Shown piece by piece: positions 45,003 through 53,728 of a DNA stretch of 64,000 bases (position 1 is the first letter of the stretch; each line of letters opens with the position of its first letter). A program made the translations under genes and the position numbers. Source of the DNA: Myroides phaeus (lineage in GTDB: Bacteria > Bacteroidota > Bacteroidia > Flavobacteriales > Flavobacteriaceae); contig NZ_FNDQ01000009.1 in NCBI RefSeq assembly GCF_900099675.1, positions 1-64,000 on the forward strand, written 5' to 3'. A model generated the notes under the pieces. It ran no database searches and was not told the DNA's origin. It was given only the letters and a program-made list of their open reading frames with translations.

Positions 45003-45827
45003 TTATAAATGTTCAAAATATGCCTTGACTAATAAAATAAGTGTACTGAAAATATTGTCTGTTTTTTTTACTATTACTTCACTATCACTTTTTTTCAAAG
45101 CTTTAAAAGTATAAATATCTGTCATCGTAGTTATAGTCCCTATAAACTCCTTATCATTTATAAACTCTCCCTCCATCAAATAAGGTTCTGACTTGTAAAA
45201 AGAAGAGCAAATAAACCCATTAGTAGTCATAACTCCCTCAAAACCCTGTTCTGCTGGTATAATACTTCCAAATATTTCATTGTCTTTCCTAAATAATTGT
45301 AGACTCTCAAATCTATCAATATTATGTCTAAAAAGATCAGCAGTATTTTTTAAATTTTTCAAAGTATCATATTGCAATAACCATATCCCATCAGGTATAA
45401 TTGAGGTAGGTTTTTTTATTTCTGTAAATCTTAAATCGTTTGATTTATGTGCAGTAAAAAGTGCTTCTAAATAACTATCTGAAAATCTTTTACGTAGCTT
45501 TCCGTTGATTATATTGCCGTTGATCTTCCCTTCTAATACATCCTCTTGATCATAAGACAACTCAACCCTAAAGTTCTTTCCTTGCATATGTACTGTTTCA
45601 AGTTGCTCATACTGATCTCCATTCACAACTACAACGCGATACCCATAAACATTTGCTTGTTCTTTCTCTAAGGAAAAAACAAATGGGACTTTTCTATTTT
45701 GAACAATAAATTCACCCCTCCAACGATTTGAAAGCAATGTATTATCAACTTTTTTCATTTCGTAAGTACACCCTATTAACAAATAGGTAGAAAGAAGAAT
45801 TAAAGCAATGTAAATTAACTTTCTCAT
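45003..45827 (-). CDS. Predicted lipoprotein of unknown function
   Basis: A 274-residue protein with lipoprotein signal MRKLIYIALILLSTYLLIGC (Cys at 20). The mature part alternates beta-rich stretches (WRGEFIVQNRKVPFVFSLEKE, NVYGYRVVVVNGDQYEQLETV, GEFINDKEFIGTITTM). Such a pattern is compatible with a lipocalin- or TlpA-N-terminal-like beta structure, but I cannot assign a family. I start at MRKLIYI; the upstream in-frame start would hide the signal peptide behind a basic extension. Confidence 0.75.
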   Translation of the reverse strand: MRKLIYIALILLSTYLLIGCTYEMKKVDNTLLSNRWRGEFIVQNRKVPFVFSLEKEQANVYGYRVVVVNGDQYEQLETVHMQGKNFRVELSYDQEDVLEGKINGNIINGKLRKRFSDSYLEALFTAHKSNDLRFTEIKKPTSIIPDGIWLLQYDTLKNLKNTADLFRHNIDRFESLQLFRKDNEIFGSIIPAEQGFEGVMTTNGFICSSFYKSEPYLMEGEFINDKEFIGTITTMTDIYTFKALKKSDSEVIVKKTDNIFSTLILLVKAYFEHL

Positions 45828-45924
45828 CTTTTTATAACTTTGAATTTTTCTACCTAGTAAATGTAAGCTTTTCAAACTTACATCAATTCTTTTGTTTTTA
45901 ACAAAAACTGATTTACAACATAAA

Positions 45925-45961
45925 CAAAAAAAGGTAGCATCTCTTAGAAATACTACCTTTT
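45925..45961 (-). terminator. Terminator after the Dabb gene
   Basis: A perfect 9-bp stem (45929-45937 with 45953-45961). On the minus strand a T run follows. Confidence 0.65.
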
Positions 45962-46016
45962 ACAAAACCGATAAATAAATAACAATATTTTATCTTGTAT
46001 TAAATACAGCACAAAA

Positions 46017-46304
46017 CTAATAGTCAATAGCTACTCTTTCTGTAACCACAGATTTAATAAAATCAACAACTTTTAAATGCTCGGGATGATTTGCATATAT
46101 TGCTAAATCATTAAAATTTAAAAACTCAGTATAAAGCATAACATCAAAATTTGCTTGAGTAGCTTCTATGTGATTAAACTCTACAGAAATAGCTTTCAAC
46201 GCCTCAATTTTATCTTTTAATGCCATTAATTGATTTTTCATTTCAATCTTATTAGCCTCTTTATTTTCTTCTTTAAGACGCCACATCACAATGTGTTTTA
46301 ACAT
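46017..46304 (-). CDS. Dabb (stress-responsive alpha/beta barrel) domain protein
   Basis: A 95-residue protein that is one ferredoxin-like Dabb domain: MLKHIVMWRLKEE at the start, FDVMLYTEFLNFNDLAIYANHPEHLKVV in the middle, and VTERVAIDY at the end. These form dimers and are found in stress-linked and monooxygenase-like proteins. Precise role unknown. It lies after tyrA on the same strand and ends at a hairpin terminator. Confidence 0.9.
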   Translation of the reverse strand: MLKHIVMWRLKEENKEANKIEMKNQLMALKDKIEALKAISVEFNHIEATQANFDVMLYTEFLNFNDLAIYANHPEHLKVVDFIKSVVTERVAIDY

Positions 46305-46367
46305 AATATCTTATTTTTATTTCCTGAACAATTTATTAAAAAACCTTCGCTTCTGGAAGTATTTGCT

Positions 46368-47219
46368 TTATTTTTTCAATTTATCTTTTATGCGATTAGC
46401 TTCTTTGATAAACCCAGCTAATTGAGCTGTATCCTTATTTTCTAAATAAGTTCTAAACATATTTAACTTCTCTAAATAAATATCTAAAATAGGTAAAATA
46501 TGCTCTGTATTTTGTTCAAAAATAGGTAGCCACATATCTACAGAACTTTTAGCAAGTCGAACTGTTGAAGCAAATCCTCCAGCCGCCAAATTAAATATAG
46601 CTGTATCATCTTTTTCTTTATCTAATACTGCTACCGCTAAAGCATAAGATATTGCATGTGATAAATGAGACACATAACCAACGTGTTCATCGTGTGAATT
46701 TGCATCCATTAAAATCAAACGCGTATCTAAATGATAATACAACTCAGAAATCTGATTTAAGGCTTTAGGAGATGATTTCTCAGGATTACAGATAATTGCT
46801 ACTCTTTCTTTAAAAAGCCCCTTAAAAGCAGCCTCTGGCCCACTATATTCAGTTCCTGCCATTGGGTGTGTTGCTACAAAGGCCCCCCTATTTGGATGCT
46901 CATCTATCTTTTTAGATAATAACGATTTTGTAGATCCAACATCCATAATATATGCTCCCTTTCTAATATTATCTAAAGCATAAGGCATCAATTCAATTGT
47001 TACATTCACAGGTGTCGCCATTACTACAATATCTGCCTGTTGTAATAACTCATCTAATGAAACTATCTCATCTATTATATTTAATTCTAAAGCTTTCTCT
47101 GCATTTGTTAATGATGCATCAAAACCAATTACCTTGTTAGCAAAACCTTTTGTTTTCAAGTCTAAGGCCATTGATCCCCCAATCAAACCAATTCCTATAA
47201 AACCTATTGTTTTTATCAT
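46368..47219 (-). CDS. tyrA: Prephenate dehydrogenase
   Basis: A 283-residue NAD(P)-dependent enzyme of tyrosine synthesis, converting prephenate to 4-hydroxyphenylpyruvate. The nucleotide loop is GFIGIGLIGGSMALDL. The substrate region has THPMAGTEYSGPEAAF, and the helical part has HDEHVGYVSHLSHAISYALA with the catalytic His. It is monofunctional, without a chorismate mutase domain. Other aromatic genes are not adjacent here. Confidence 0.92.
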   Translation of the reverse strand: MIKTIGFIGIGLIGGSMALDLKTKGFANKVIGFDASLTNAEKALELNIIDEIVSLDELLQQADIVVMATPVNVTIELMPYALDNIRKGAYIMDVGSTKSLLSKKIDEHPNRGAFVATHPMAGTEYSGPEAAFKGLFKERVAIICNPEKSSPKALNQISELYYHLDTRLILMDANSHDEHVGYVSHLSHAISYALAVAVLDKEKDDTAIFNLAAGGFASTVRLAKSSVDMWLPIFEQNTEHILPILDIYLEKLNMFRTYLENKDTAQLAGFIKEANRIKDKLKK

Positions 47220-47281
47220 TACATACTTTTTAATTCGTTATCAACATACAGCTAAACAATGTTAATAACTATTTTACTCTC

Positions 47282-48700
47282 CTATAGCAAAGAGCTTGGA
47301 CAAACAAATTCTGTTTTGTCTAAAGCTGTTTCTTTACTAATTGCATTGTATCCTCCTATAACATCCACAATATTAGTTACTCCTTTTTTATATAATAAAG
47401 AAGAGGCAATCATACTTCTATATCCTCCTGCACAATAAATTATATATTTATTATGCTTTGCAAGATCTTCAGACTGCTTATTTAAAGTATTTAGTGGAAT
47501 ATTTATTGACTCTTCTAAATGTTCTGATTTAAACTCATTAACTTTTCTTACATCTAAAAGTGTAGTATCATTCTTAAAAAATGCTTCATCCATCTGTTTT
47601 GGAGTAATACGAGTAATAGTATTTACTGGTAAACCAGCATTTTTCCAAACTAACAATCCTCCTTTCAAGAAACCGATTGTATTATCATACCCTACGCGAG
47701 ATAAACGAATCATACTTTCTTCTTCTTTCCCTTCTTCTGTAACTAAAACTATAGGCTGTTTGATATTACTAATCATTTCTCCAACCCACACAGCAAAAGG
47801 CCCATTTAATCCAATATTTAAACTATTAGGAATAAATCCTTCTGAAAAAGTTTGAGGATCACGTGTATCTAATATCAAAACCTCATCATTTTTAATAACT
47901 TCTTGAAACTCATCTAAAGTAAAAGGGGTATTCCCTCGTTTCAAAATATCATCTAAATGCTCATAACCTTGAATATTCATTAAAACGTTTTTAGGAAAAT
48001 ATTGTGGAGGTGTTGCTAAACCAGACAACAATTCCTTTACAAATTCATCCTCAGTCATATCAGCTCTTAACGCATAATTCGTTGCTTTTTGATTTCCTAA
48101 AGTATCTGTTGTCTCTTTACTCATATTTTTCCCACAAGCACTACCTGCTCCATGGTTTGGATAAACAATTAAATCATCTGGCAATGGCATAATCTTATTT
48201 CGAAGAGATTTAAATAAATGACGAGCAAGTATTTCTTCTGTAATTTCAGACTTTACTAATTGAACTAAATCAGGTCTTCCTACATCACCTATAAACAATG
48301 TGTCTCCTGTTATAATTGCATGCTTTTTATTATTTTCATCTATAATCAAATAAGTTGTACTTTCCATTGTGTGTCCTGGCGTATGAAGGACCTGTATCTT
48401 AATGTTCCCTAAATCAAATATCTGATTGTCTTCAGCAATAATTGCTTGATAATTAGGCTGTGCTGTAGGTCCGAAAACAACTTGTGCTCCTGTTTTTTCA
48501 ACTAAATCTAAATGTCCACTTACAAAATCTGCATGAAAATGTGTTTCAAATACATACTTAACTTTTGCTTTATCACTATTTGCTCTATCAATGTAAGGTT
48601 GTACATCTCTTAGAGGATCAAAAATCGCTGCTTCACCATTACTTTCAACATAATAAGCTGCGTGAGCAATACATCCGGTATAAATCTGTTCTATTTTCAT
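47282..48700 (-). CDS. MBL-fold persulfide dioxygenase-like protein with two rhodanese domains
   Basis: A 472-residue fusion. Residues 1-230 are a glyoxalase II-like metallo-beta-lactamase domain (FETHFHADFVSGH, HTPGHTMEST, ITGDTLFIGDVGRPDL), as in ETHE1/CstB persulfide dioxygenases. Two rhodanese domains follow. The second has the active Cys in YIIYCAGGYRS. In the first the loop reads PIVLVTEEGKEEES with no Cys, so it is probably inactive. It should oxidise or detoxify persulfide sulfur in the cytoplasm. Confidence 0.9.
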   Translation of the reverse strand: MKIEQIYTGCIAHAAYYVESNGEAAIFDPLRDVQPYIDRANSDKAKVKYVFETHFHADFVSGHLDLVEKTGAQVVFGPTAQPNYQAIIAEDNQIFDLGNIKIQVLHTPGHTMESTTYLIIDENNKKHAIITGDTLFIGDVGRPDLVQLVKSEITEEILARHLFKSLRNKIMPLPDDLIVYPNHGAGSACGKNMSKETTDTLGNQKATNYALRADMTEDEFVKELLSGLATPPQYFPKNVLMNIQGYEHLDDILKRGNTPFTLDEFQEVIKNDEVLILDTRDPQTFSEGFIPNSLNIGLNGPFAVWVGEMISNIKQPIVLVTEEGKEEESMIRLSRVGYDNTIGFLKGGLLVWKNAGLPVNTITRITPKQMDEAFFKNDTTLLDVRKVNEFKSEHLEESINIPLNTLNKQSEDLAKHNKYIIYCAGGYRSMIASSLLYKKGVTNIVDVIGGYNAISKETALDKTEFVCPSSLL

Positions 48701-48856
48701 AATAATTCATTTTTAGAAAAGTAAATTTACATTTCAACATAGGCAATTAAAATGATAACTATCATATTAACTATTCAATAACCACCTTATTATCAACAAC
48801 TTCTTATAAACAACTAAATAACTCCCATTCCTATTAAACTATATATCAAAAAACTA

Positions 48857-48912
48857 TATATCAAAAAAAAGCTTCCAATAGAATATTCTATTGGAAGCTT
48901 TTTTTTGATATA
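48857..48912. terminator. Large palindromic terminator with adjoining 15-bp tandem repeat
   Basis: An almost uninterrupted 56-bp palindrome centred on GAATATTC, with A8 and T8 near its ends, lies 12 bases after the response regulator gene (minus). The left arm continues into two tandem copies of a 15-mer around CTATATATCAAAAAA (about 48839-48868), so the arm has grown by duplication. Confidence 0.75.
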
Positions 48913-48923
48913 CCCCTTATAAA

Positions 48924-49583
48924 CTAAACAAAACCTTGCTTAATAACCTCTTGAACTAAAGTTGCTGTATCTGCCACTTCAAATACTTGCTTCATTTTAG
49001 CTAAACGCTTTTTTATAGTAGGATTTGAAAGAGGAATATGATTATCTAACTCTTGAAGTTTATATCCTTTTGAAAGTAAAACTAATATTTCTCTATTAAA
49101 ATCATCATACATCATTTCTTTACGTACAATCTCACTTAAACAATGCTTAACTATCTCACTTTGATATCTCTCTCCACTACAAACCTTTCTTACAATATCA
49201 ATCAAATTTTCTGGTGTAATTTCGTGTTTACTTACTAAGCCATTAGGCTTAATATTTTTAAAAATATTATAAAGAGTAATTACTTCTGTATGTCCTGTCA
49301 ATATAATTGTCTTACACGAAGGCATAACTTTCTGAATATACTTAACTATATCTCCTCCATCTTCCCACTTAAAAGCCTCATTTTTGGGTAAAGAAAAATC
49401 AATAATGGCCAAATCATAAAAAAGTCCAATATCAACAGCGTTATCAATTTTCTCCTTTGCATTTGTACAATCAAAGGACTTCTCGAAAGTAATATCGCCC
49501 CAATATTCCAAATCTTTAGAAAGAGCTAATACATACCCTTCAACAATAAGTGGATGGTCGTCAACTAATAGTATTCTACTCAT
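48924..49583 (-). CDS. LuxR/NarL-type response regulator
   Basis: A 219-residue two-component regulator. The receiver domain has the acidic pocket (VDDH at residues 7-10), the phospho-acceptor D62 in LAIIDFSLPK, and the conserved Thr/Lys in IILTGHTE and VSKHE. The C-terminal half is a LuxR-type helix-turn-helix (NREILVLLSKGYKLQELDNHIPLSNPTIKKRLAKMK). No histidine kinase gene is adjacent, so its partner is encoded elsewhere. Targets are unknown. Confidence 0.88.
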   Translation of the reverse strand: MSRILLVDDHPLIVEGYVLALSKDLEYWGDITFEKSFDCTNAKEKIDNAVDIGLFYDLAIIDFSLPKNEAFKWEDGGDIVKYIQKVMPSCKTIILTGHTEVITLYNIFKNIKPNGLVSKHEITPENLIDIVRKVCSGERYQSEIVKHCLSEIVRKEMMYDDFNREILVLLSKGYKLQELDNHIPLSNPTIKKRLAKMKQVFEVADTATLVQEVIKQGFV

Positions 49584-49711
49584 TATTTTACTTGTTTTTT
49601 AAAATACCGTTTATTGTAATATTTATTACATCTTTTTTGTATTCTCTATAAGAACACAATGCAAATCTAACCTTAAAAATACAAACTTTTAACTACTTAT
49701 TCTAATAAAAC

Positions 49712-49754
49712 AAAAAAAGAGTCTTAGTAAACAACACTAAGACTCTTTTTTTTA
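49712..49754. terminator. Terminator after asd
   Basis: A stem of about 17 bp including GAGTCTTAGT and ACTAAGACTC, a seven-base loop, and A/T tracts on both sides. Confidence 0.85.
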
Positions 49755-49769
49755 CAAAGTAAAATAAAT

Positions 49770-50759
49770 TTATACTAATTTATTAGCAACAAGATATTCT
49801 GCAATTTGAATTGTATTTGTTGCTGCCCCCTTGCGAAGATTATCTGCAACGATCCACATATTAACTGCATTATCTCTCGTAAAATCTCTACGAATACGTC
49901 CCACAAATACATCATCTTTCCCTTCTGCATATAAAGGCATTGGATAAGTATTAGTATCTGTATTATCCTGAACAACTATACCAGGAGTATCGTGCAATAT
50001 TCTACGAATATCATTAACATCATAATCCTTAGTAAACTCTATATTTACTGTTTCACTATGCCCACCAACAACAGGAATTCTCACAGCTGTCGCAGCAACT
50101 AAAACAGAATCATCACATAAGATTTTCTTTGTCTCATTTGCAAGCTTCATCTCTTCTTTTGTGTAACCGTTCTCTTCAAAAACATCACAATGTGGCAATG
50201 CATTTCTGTGTATTGGATAAGGATATGCCATCTCTCCTTTTTCATTAGCGTATTCATTTTCAAGCTGTTTTACAGCTTTAACACCAGTTCCTGTTATTGA
50301 TTGATATGTAGAAACAATCACTCGCTTTATACCATACTTTTTATGTAAAGGAGCAAGTGTCATCACCAACTGAATAGTAGAACAGTTCGGGTTTGCTATT
50401 ATCTTATCTTCTTTTGTTAATTGACTTGCATTAATTTCAGGTACAACTAATTTTTTTGTTGGATCCATTCGCCACGCAGAAGAATTATCAATTACAGTTG
50501 TCCCAACAGCTGCAAACTTAGGAGCCCACTCTAAAGATGTTGAACCACCTGCAGAAAACAAAGCAATTTCAGGTTTCATATTAACAGCATCTTCCATGGA
50601 CATAATGGTATACTTCTTACCATTAAATTCAATCTGCTTCCCAACTGATCTTTCAGAAGCAACTGGTATTAAATCAGTTATTGGAAAATTTCTCTCTGCT
50701 AATACTTTTAGCATAATCTCTCCTACCATTCCGGTAGCCCCTACTACTGCTATTCTCAT
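49770..50759 (-). CDS. asd: Aspartate-semialdehyde dehydrogenase
   Basis: A 329-residue enzyme making aspartate semialdehyde, the branch point for lysine, threonine and methionine. The nucleotide loop is VVGATGMVGEIML, and the catalytic cysteine is C126 in IIANPNCSTIQLV. The active His lies in PVVGGHSETVNIEF. Length is normal. It supplies the step missing from the methionine operon at 9740-21547 but is transcribed separately, with its own terminator. Confidence 0.95.
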   Translation of the reverse strand: MRIAVVGATGMVGEIMLKVLAERNFPITDLIPVASERSVGKQIEFNGKKYTIMSMEDAVNMKPEIALFSAGGSTSLEWAPKFAAVGTTVIDNSSAWRMDPTKKLVVPEINASQLTKEDKIIANPNCSTIQLVMTLAPLHKKYGIKRVIVSTYQSITGTGVKAVKQLENEYANEKGEMAYPYPIHRNALPHCDVFEENGYTKEEMKLANETKKILCDDSVLVAATAVRIPVVGGHSETVNIEFTKDYDVNDIRRILHDTPGIVVQDNTDTNTYPMPLYAEGKDDVFVGRIRRDFTRDNAVNMWIVADNLRKGAATNTIQIAEYLVANKLV

Positions 50760-50822
50760 CTTTTACAATTTATAATTGATTATTTTTTTATATTGTATGG
50801 TATAAAAATAAGATATTTTTTA

Positions 50823-52526
50823 TCACCACGATAATTGCATATCTTTTATTTGAACCTGAATACTTACTTTATTTCGCCATTTGTTTTCTTCTATTGAATA
50901 AACAATATCTAAAAACTGCTTTTCTTTTACCTTTTCGAATTGCCTACCTAAATTAAAACCTATTGCAGGAAACTTTTTATTTGATACTCCTCTTTGTTTT
51001 AAAGTCATCTTTAAGTGTTCTCCATTCACACCAGCCGTTTTTGCATAACCTGTATCAAAAGCTTGTTTACTCATAAAAACAGGACTTGGATTCCCTGGTC
51101 CAAAAGGTTCAAACTGTTTTAAAACTCTTAAAAACTTATCCGTTATATTTGAAAATCTTATAATAGAGTCTATTTCAATCTCTGGTATCAAATCAGTCTC
51201 TTGGATTGTATCCTCTACTACTTGTTCAAACTTGCTTTTGAAAGCTTCAAAGTTTTCTTTTTTCATGGTCAATCCAGCGGCATACATATGCCCACCGAAT
51301 TGAATTAAGTATTCCGAACATACTTCTAAAGCTTGATAAATATCGAAATTCTTAACTGACCTTGCTGAAGCTGCTAAATATTCACCACTATCAGTAAAAA
51401 CTAACGTGGGCCTATAATATGTATCTATCAATCTTGAGGCTACAATTCCTATTACTCCTTTGTGCCAAGATGGACTATAAACAATAGTGCTTTTAGTGTT
51501 TATAGTCTTTTGATCAATAATTTGTTTTAAAGCTTCTTCAGTTATACCTTGATCAAGAGTTCTTCTTTCTACATTTATTTCAACAATCTTCTTAACCGTT
51601 TGTTTAGCTTCTTCAATTGTAAACTTTGTTAATAGATCAACTGTATAATTACCGTGCTCTATCCTACCTGCAGCATTGATTTTAGGAGCTAACTTAAAAA
51701 CAATATCACTCATCGTATATGGTTTTATATCATATAAATCCATTAACGCTTCAATTCCTGGTCGAGGAGTATTATTAATAACTTTCAATCCATAATAAGC
51801 TAAAATACGATTCTCTCCTGTGATAGGAACAACATCAGCTGCAATTGCAGTAGCCACTAAATCTAAATAAGGTATAATCTTCTCAATTGGTTGCTTTAGA
51901 TGCATTGAATGTGCTTGGATCAATTTAAAACCTACTCCACACCCACATAACTCTTTATAAGGATAGTTACAATCTTCTCTTTTAGGATCTAAAACTGCTG
52001 TTGCATTAGGAATTACGTCACTTGGCAAATGGTGATCGCATATAATAAAGTCTATCCCTAAACCTTTCGCATAATCAATATGCTCAATTGATTTTATTCC
52101 ACAATCTAAAGCAATAATAAGTGTAATATTCTTTTGCTTTGCATAGTCAATTCCTTGATATGAAACTCCATATCCCTCGTTATAACGATCAGGAATATAC
52201 GTTTCAATATTAATATCAAAACTTTTAAGATAAGAGTACATCAAAGCAACGGAAGTAGTTCCATCAACATCATAATCTCCAAAAACTAAAATAGACTCTT
52301 TTTTATTAAGTGCCTCTTCAATACGCATAACTGCTTTATCCATATCCTTCATCAAATATGGATCATGTAAATCACTCAAAGAAGGCCTAAAAAAGCTTTT
52401 TGCTTCTTCATAATTCTTAATATCCCTCTGTGCTAAGAGCTTAGCTATAACATTATCAACACCTAAAACATTTTGTAAATGAGTAACAATTTCTTTGTCT
52501 GGATCTTCTTTTAAATTCCAGCGCAT
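50823..52526 (-). CDS. recJ: Single-stranded-DNA-specific 5'-3' exonuclease
   Basis: A 567-residue DHH-family nuclease for recombination and repair. Motif I is VFGDYDVDGTTSVAL (D84, D86, D88), followed by ALDCGIKS and the DHH motif ICDHHLPSD. The DHHA1 part has GGHMYAAGLTM, and the OB-like C-terminus closes the protein. It lies three bases after an OsmC gene on the same strand, so the two are co-transcribed. Confidence 0.94.
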   Translation of the reverse strand: MRWNLKEDPDKEIVTHLQNVLGVDNVIAKLLAQRDIKNYEEAKSFFRPSLSDLHDPYLMKDMDKAVMRIEEALNKKESILVFGDYDVDGTTSVALMYSYLKSFDINIETYIPDRYNEGYGVSYQGIDYAKQKNITLIIALDCGIKSIEHIDYAKGLGIDFIICDHHLPSDVIPNATAVLDPKREDCNYPYKELCGCGVGFKLIQAHSMHLKQPIEKIIPYLDLVATAIAADVVPITGENRILAYYGLKVINNTPRPGIEALMDLYDIKPYTMSDIVFKLAPKINAAGRIEHGNYTVDLLTKFTIEEAKQTVKKIVEINVERRTLDQGITEEALKQIIDQKTINTKSTIVYSPSWHKGVIGIVASRLIDTYYRPTLVFTDSGEYLAASARSVKNFDIYQALEVCSEYLIQFGGHMYAAGLTMKKENFEAFKSKFEQVVEDTIQETDLIPEIEIDSIIRFSNITDKFLRVLKQFEPFGPGNPSPVFMSKQAFDTGYAKTAGVNGEHLKMTLKQRGVSNKKFPAIGFNLGRQFEKVKEKQFLDIVYSIEENKWRNKVSIQVQIKDMQLSW

Positions 52527-52529
52527 AGT

Positions 52530-52952
52530 TTACTCTTTATGATAAAAAATATTTGTTTGTACCTCAGAAAATTCTTTAAACATATCCATTACCCCACAAT
52601 ACTTCTCAATTGACAAGTCTACTGCACGTTTCAACTTTGCCTCATCTAAATTCTTTCCAGTGAAATGATACTCTAATATTACAGTGTGATAAGTTGCTGG
52701 ATCTGAATCAGTCAGAAGTCCTTCTGTTTCCATTCTAAAAGCTTCAACATCTAATCTCATTTTTTTTATTAAATGAGCAATATCTAACCCAGAACACCCT
52801 GCTAATGCAGACAACATAAGTGCTTTTGGTCGCAACCCCATATTATCTCCTCCATTTTCAGGTCCTGCATCAATTCTAATTGTTCCTCCACTTGGGTTAG
52901 TAGATTCAAATTGCATATTTTCAATCCAACTTGTTGTTACTTTATGTGACAT
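52530..52952 (-). CDS. OsmC family peroxidase-like protein
   Basis: A 140-residue protein with the two reactive cysteines of OsmC/Ohr: C53 in LSALAGCSGLD and the second in SIEKYCGVMDMF. Members reduce organic hydroperoxides with thiols. The variant is closer to the YhfA-like subgroup than to Ohr, judging from its start (WIENMQFES), but this is tentative. A -7 element TACATTTG lies at 52971-52978 on the minus strand. It heads a unit with recJ. Confidence 0.9.
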   Translation of the reverse strand: MSHKVTTSWIENMQFESTNPSGGTIRIDAGPENGGDNMGLRPKALMLSALAGCSGLDIAHLIKKMRLDVEAFRMETEGLLTDSDPATYHTVILEYHFTGKNLDEAKLKRAVDLSIEKYCGVMDMFKEFSEVQTNIFYHKE

Positions 52953-52980
52953 AATTTATACTGTTTTTACCAAATGTATC

Positions 52981-53027
52981 AAAAAAAAATCAATGTTCGA
53001 TATTTGTAAAAATATTAAACATTGATT
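52981..53027 (-). terminator. Terminator after rsmI
   Basis: A 10-bp stem (52988-52997 with 53018-53027) with a further inner stem in its loop, followed on the minus strand by a run of T. Confidence 0.65.
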
Positions 53028-53051
53028 CTTTTTATTAAATTTCGATATAGT

Positions 53052-53726
53052 CTATTTTCCTTTCCCCCCTACAATCACAACTATTTCTCCTTTGGGAGGT
53101 TTAGCTTCAAAGTGAGATAATACCTCTATTACAGTTCCTCTTACAGTTTCTTCGTGAAGCTTAGATAATTCTCGTGAAACAGAAATCTGACGTTCTTCTC
53201 CAAAGTATTCTTTAAACTCTTGTAATGTTTTAACAAGCTTATGAGGAGAAACGTAAATAATCATCGTTCGTGTCTCTTCTGCTAAAACTAAATATCTTGT
53301 CTGTCTTCCCTTTTTATCTGGTAAAAACCCTTCAAATACAAACTTATCATTGGGTAATCCACTATTAACAAGTGCAGGCACAAAAGCTGTTGCTCCTGGC
53401 AAACACTCAACCTCTACCCCTGCTTCAACACAAGCTCGTGTTAATAAAAATCCTGGATCAGAAATAGCAGGTGTTCCCGCATCAGATATCAATGCAAAAG
53501 TTTCTCCTGACTGAATTCTTTTCACTATCCCTTCAACAGTCTTGTGCTCGTTATGCATATGATGACTCGCCATTGGAGTCATAATTTCAAAATGCTTTAA
53601 TAACTTTCCACTATTACGTGTATCTTCTGCTAATATATAATCTACTTCTTTAAGTACTTTAATAGCACGAAAAGTCATATCATCTAAATTTCCAATTGGT
53701 GTTGGTACTAAATATAATTTTCCCAT
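53052..53726 (-). CDS. rsmI: 16S rRNA (cytidine(1402)-2'-O)-methyltransferase
   Basis: A 224-residue SAM-dependent tetrapyrrole-methylase-fold enzyme that modifies C1402 in the decoding centre. Visible: LYLVPTPIGNLDDMTFRAI, the YILAEDTRNSGKLLKHF stretch, SDAGTPAISDPGFLL, and LPGATAFVPAL. It is shorter than E. coli RsmI (lacking part of the C-terminus), as usual in Bacteroidota. It begins two bases after the repeat-containing protein gene. Confidence 0.93.
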   Translation of the reverse strand: MGKLYLVPTPIGNLDDMTFRAIKVLKEVDYILAEDTRNSGKLLKHFEIMTPMASHHMHNEHKTVEGIVKRIQSGETFALISDAGTPAISDPGFLLTRACVEAGVEVECLPGATAFVPALVNSGLPNDKFVFEGFLPDKKGRQTRYLVLAEETRTMIIYVSPHKLVKTLQEFKEYFGEERQISVSRELSKLHEETVRGTVIEVLSHFEAKPPKGEIVVIVGGKGK

Positions 53727-53728
53727 AA

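Noticed and set aside
44834..45016. 60-codon minus frame containing CRGEGIRTLDTLLYTHFPG
   Set aside because: It is the antisense of tRNA-Ser (GGA), another classic tRNA artefact.
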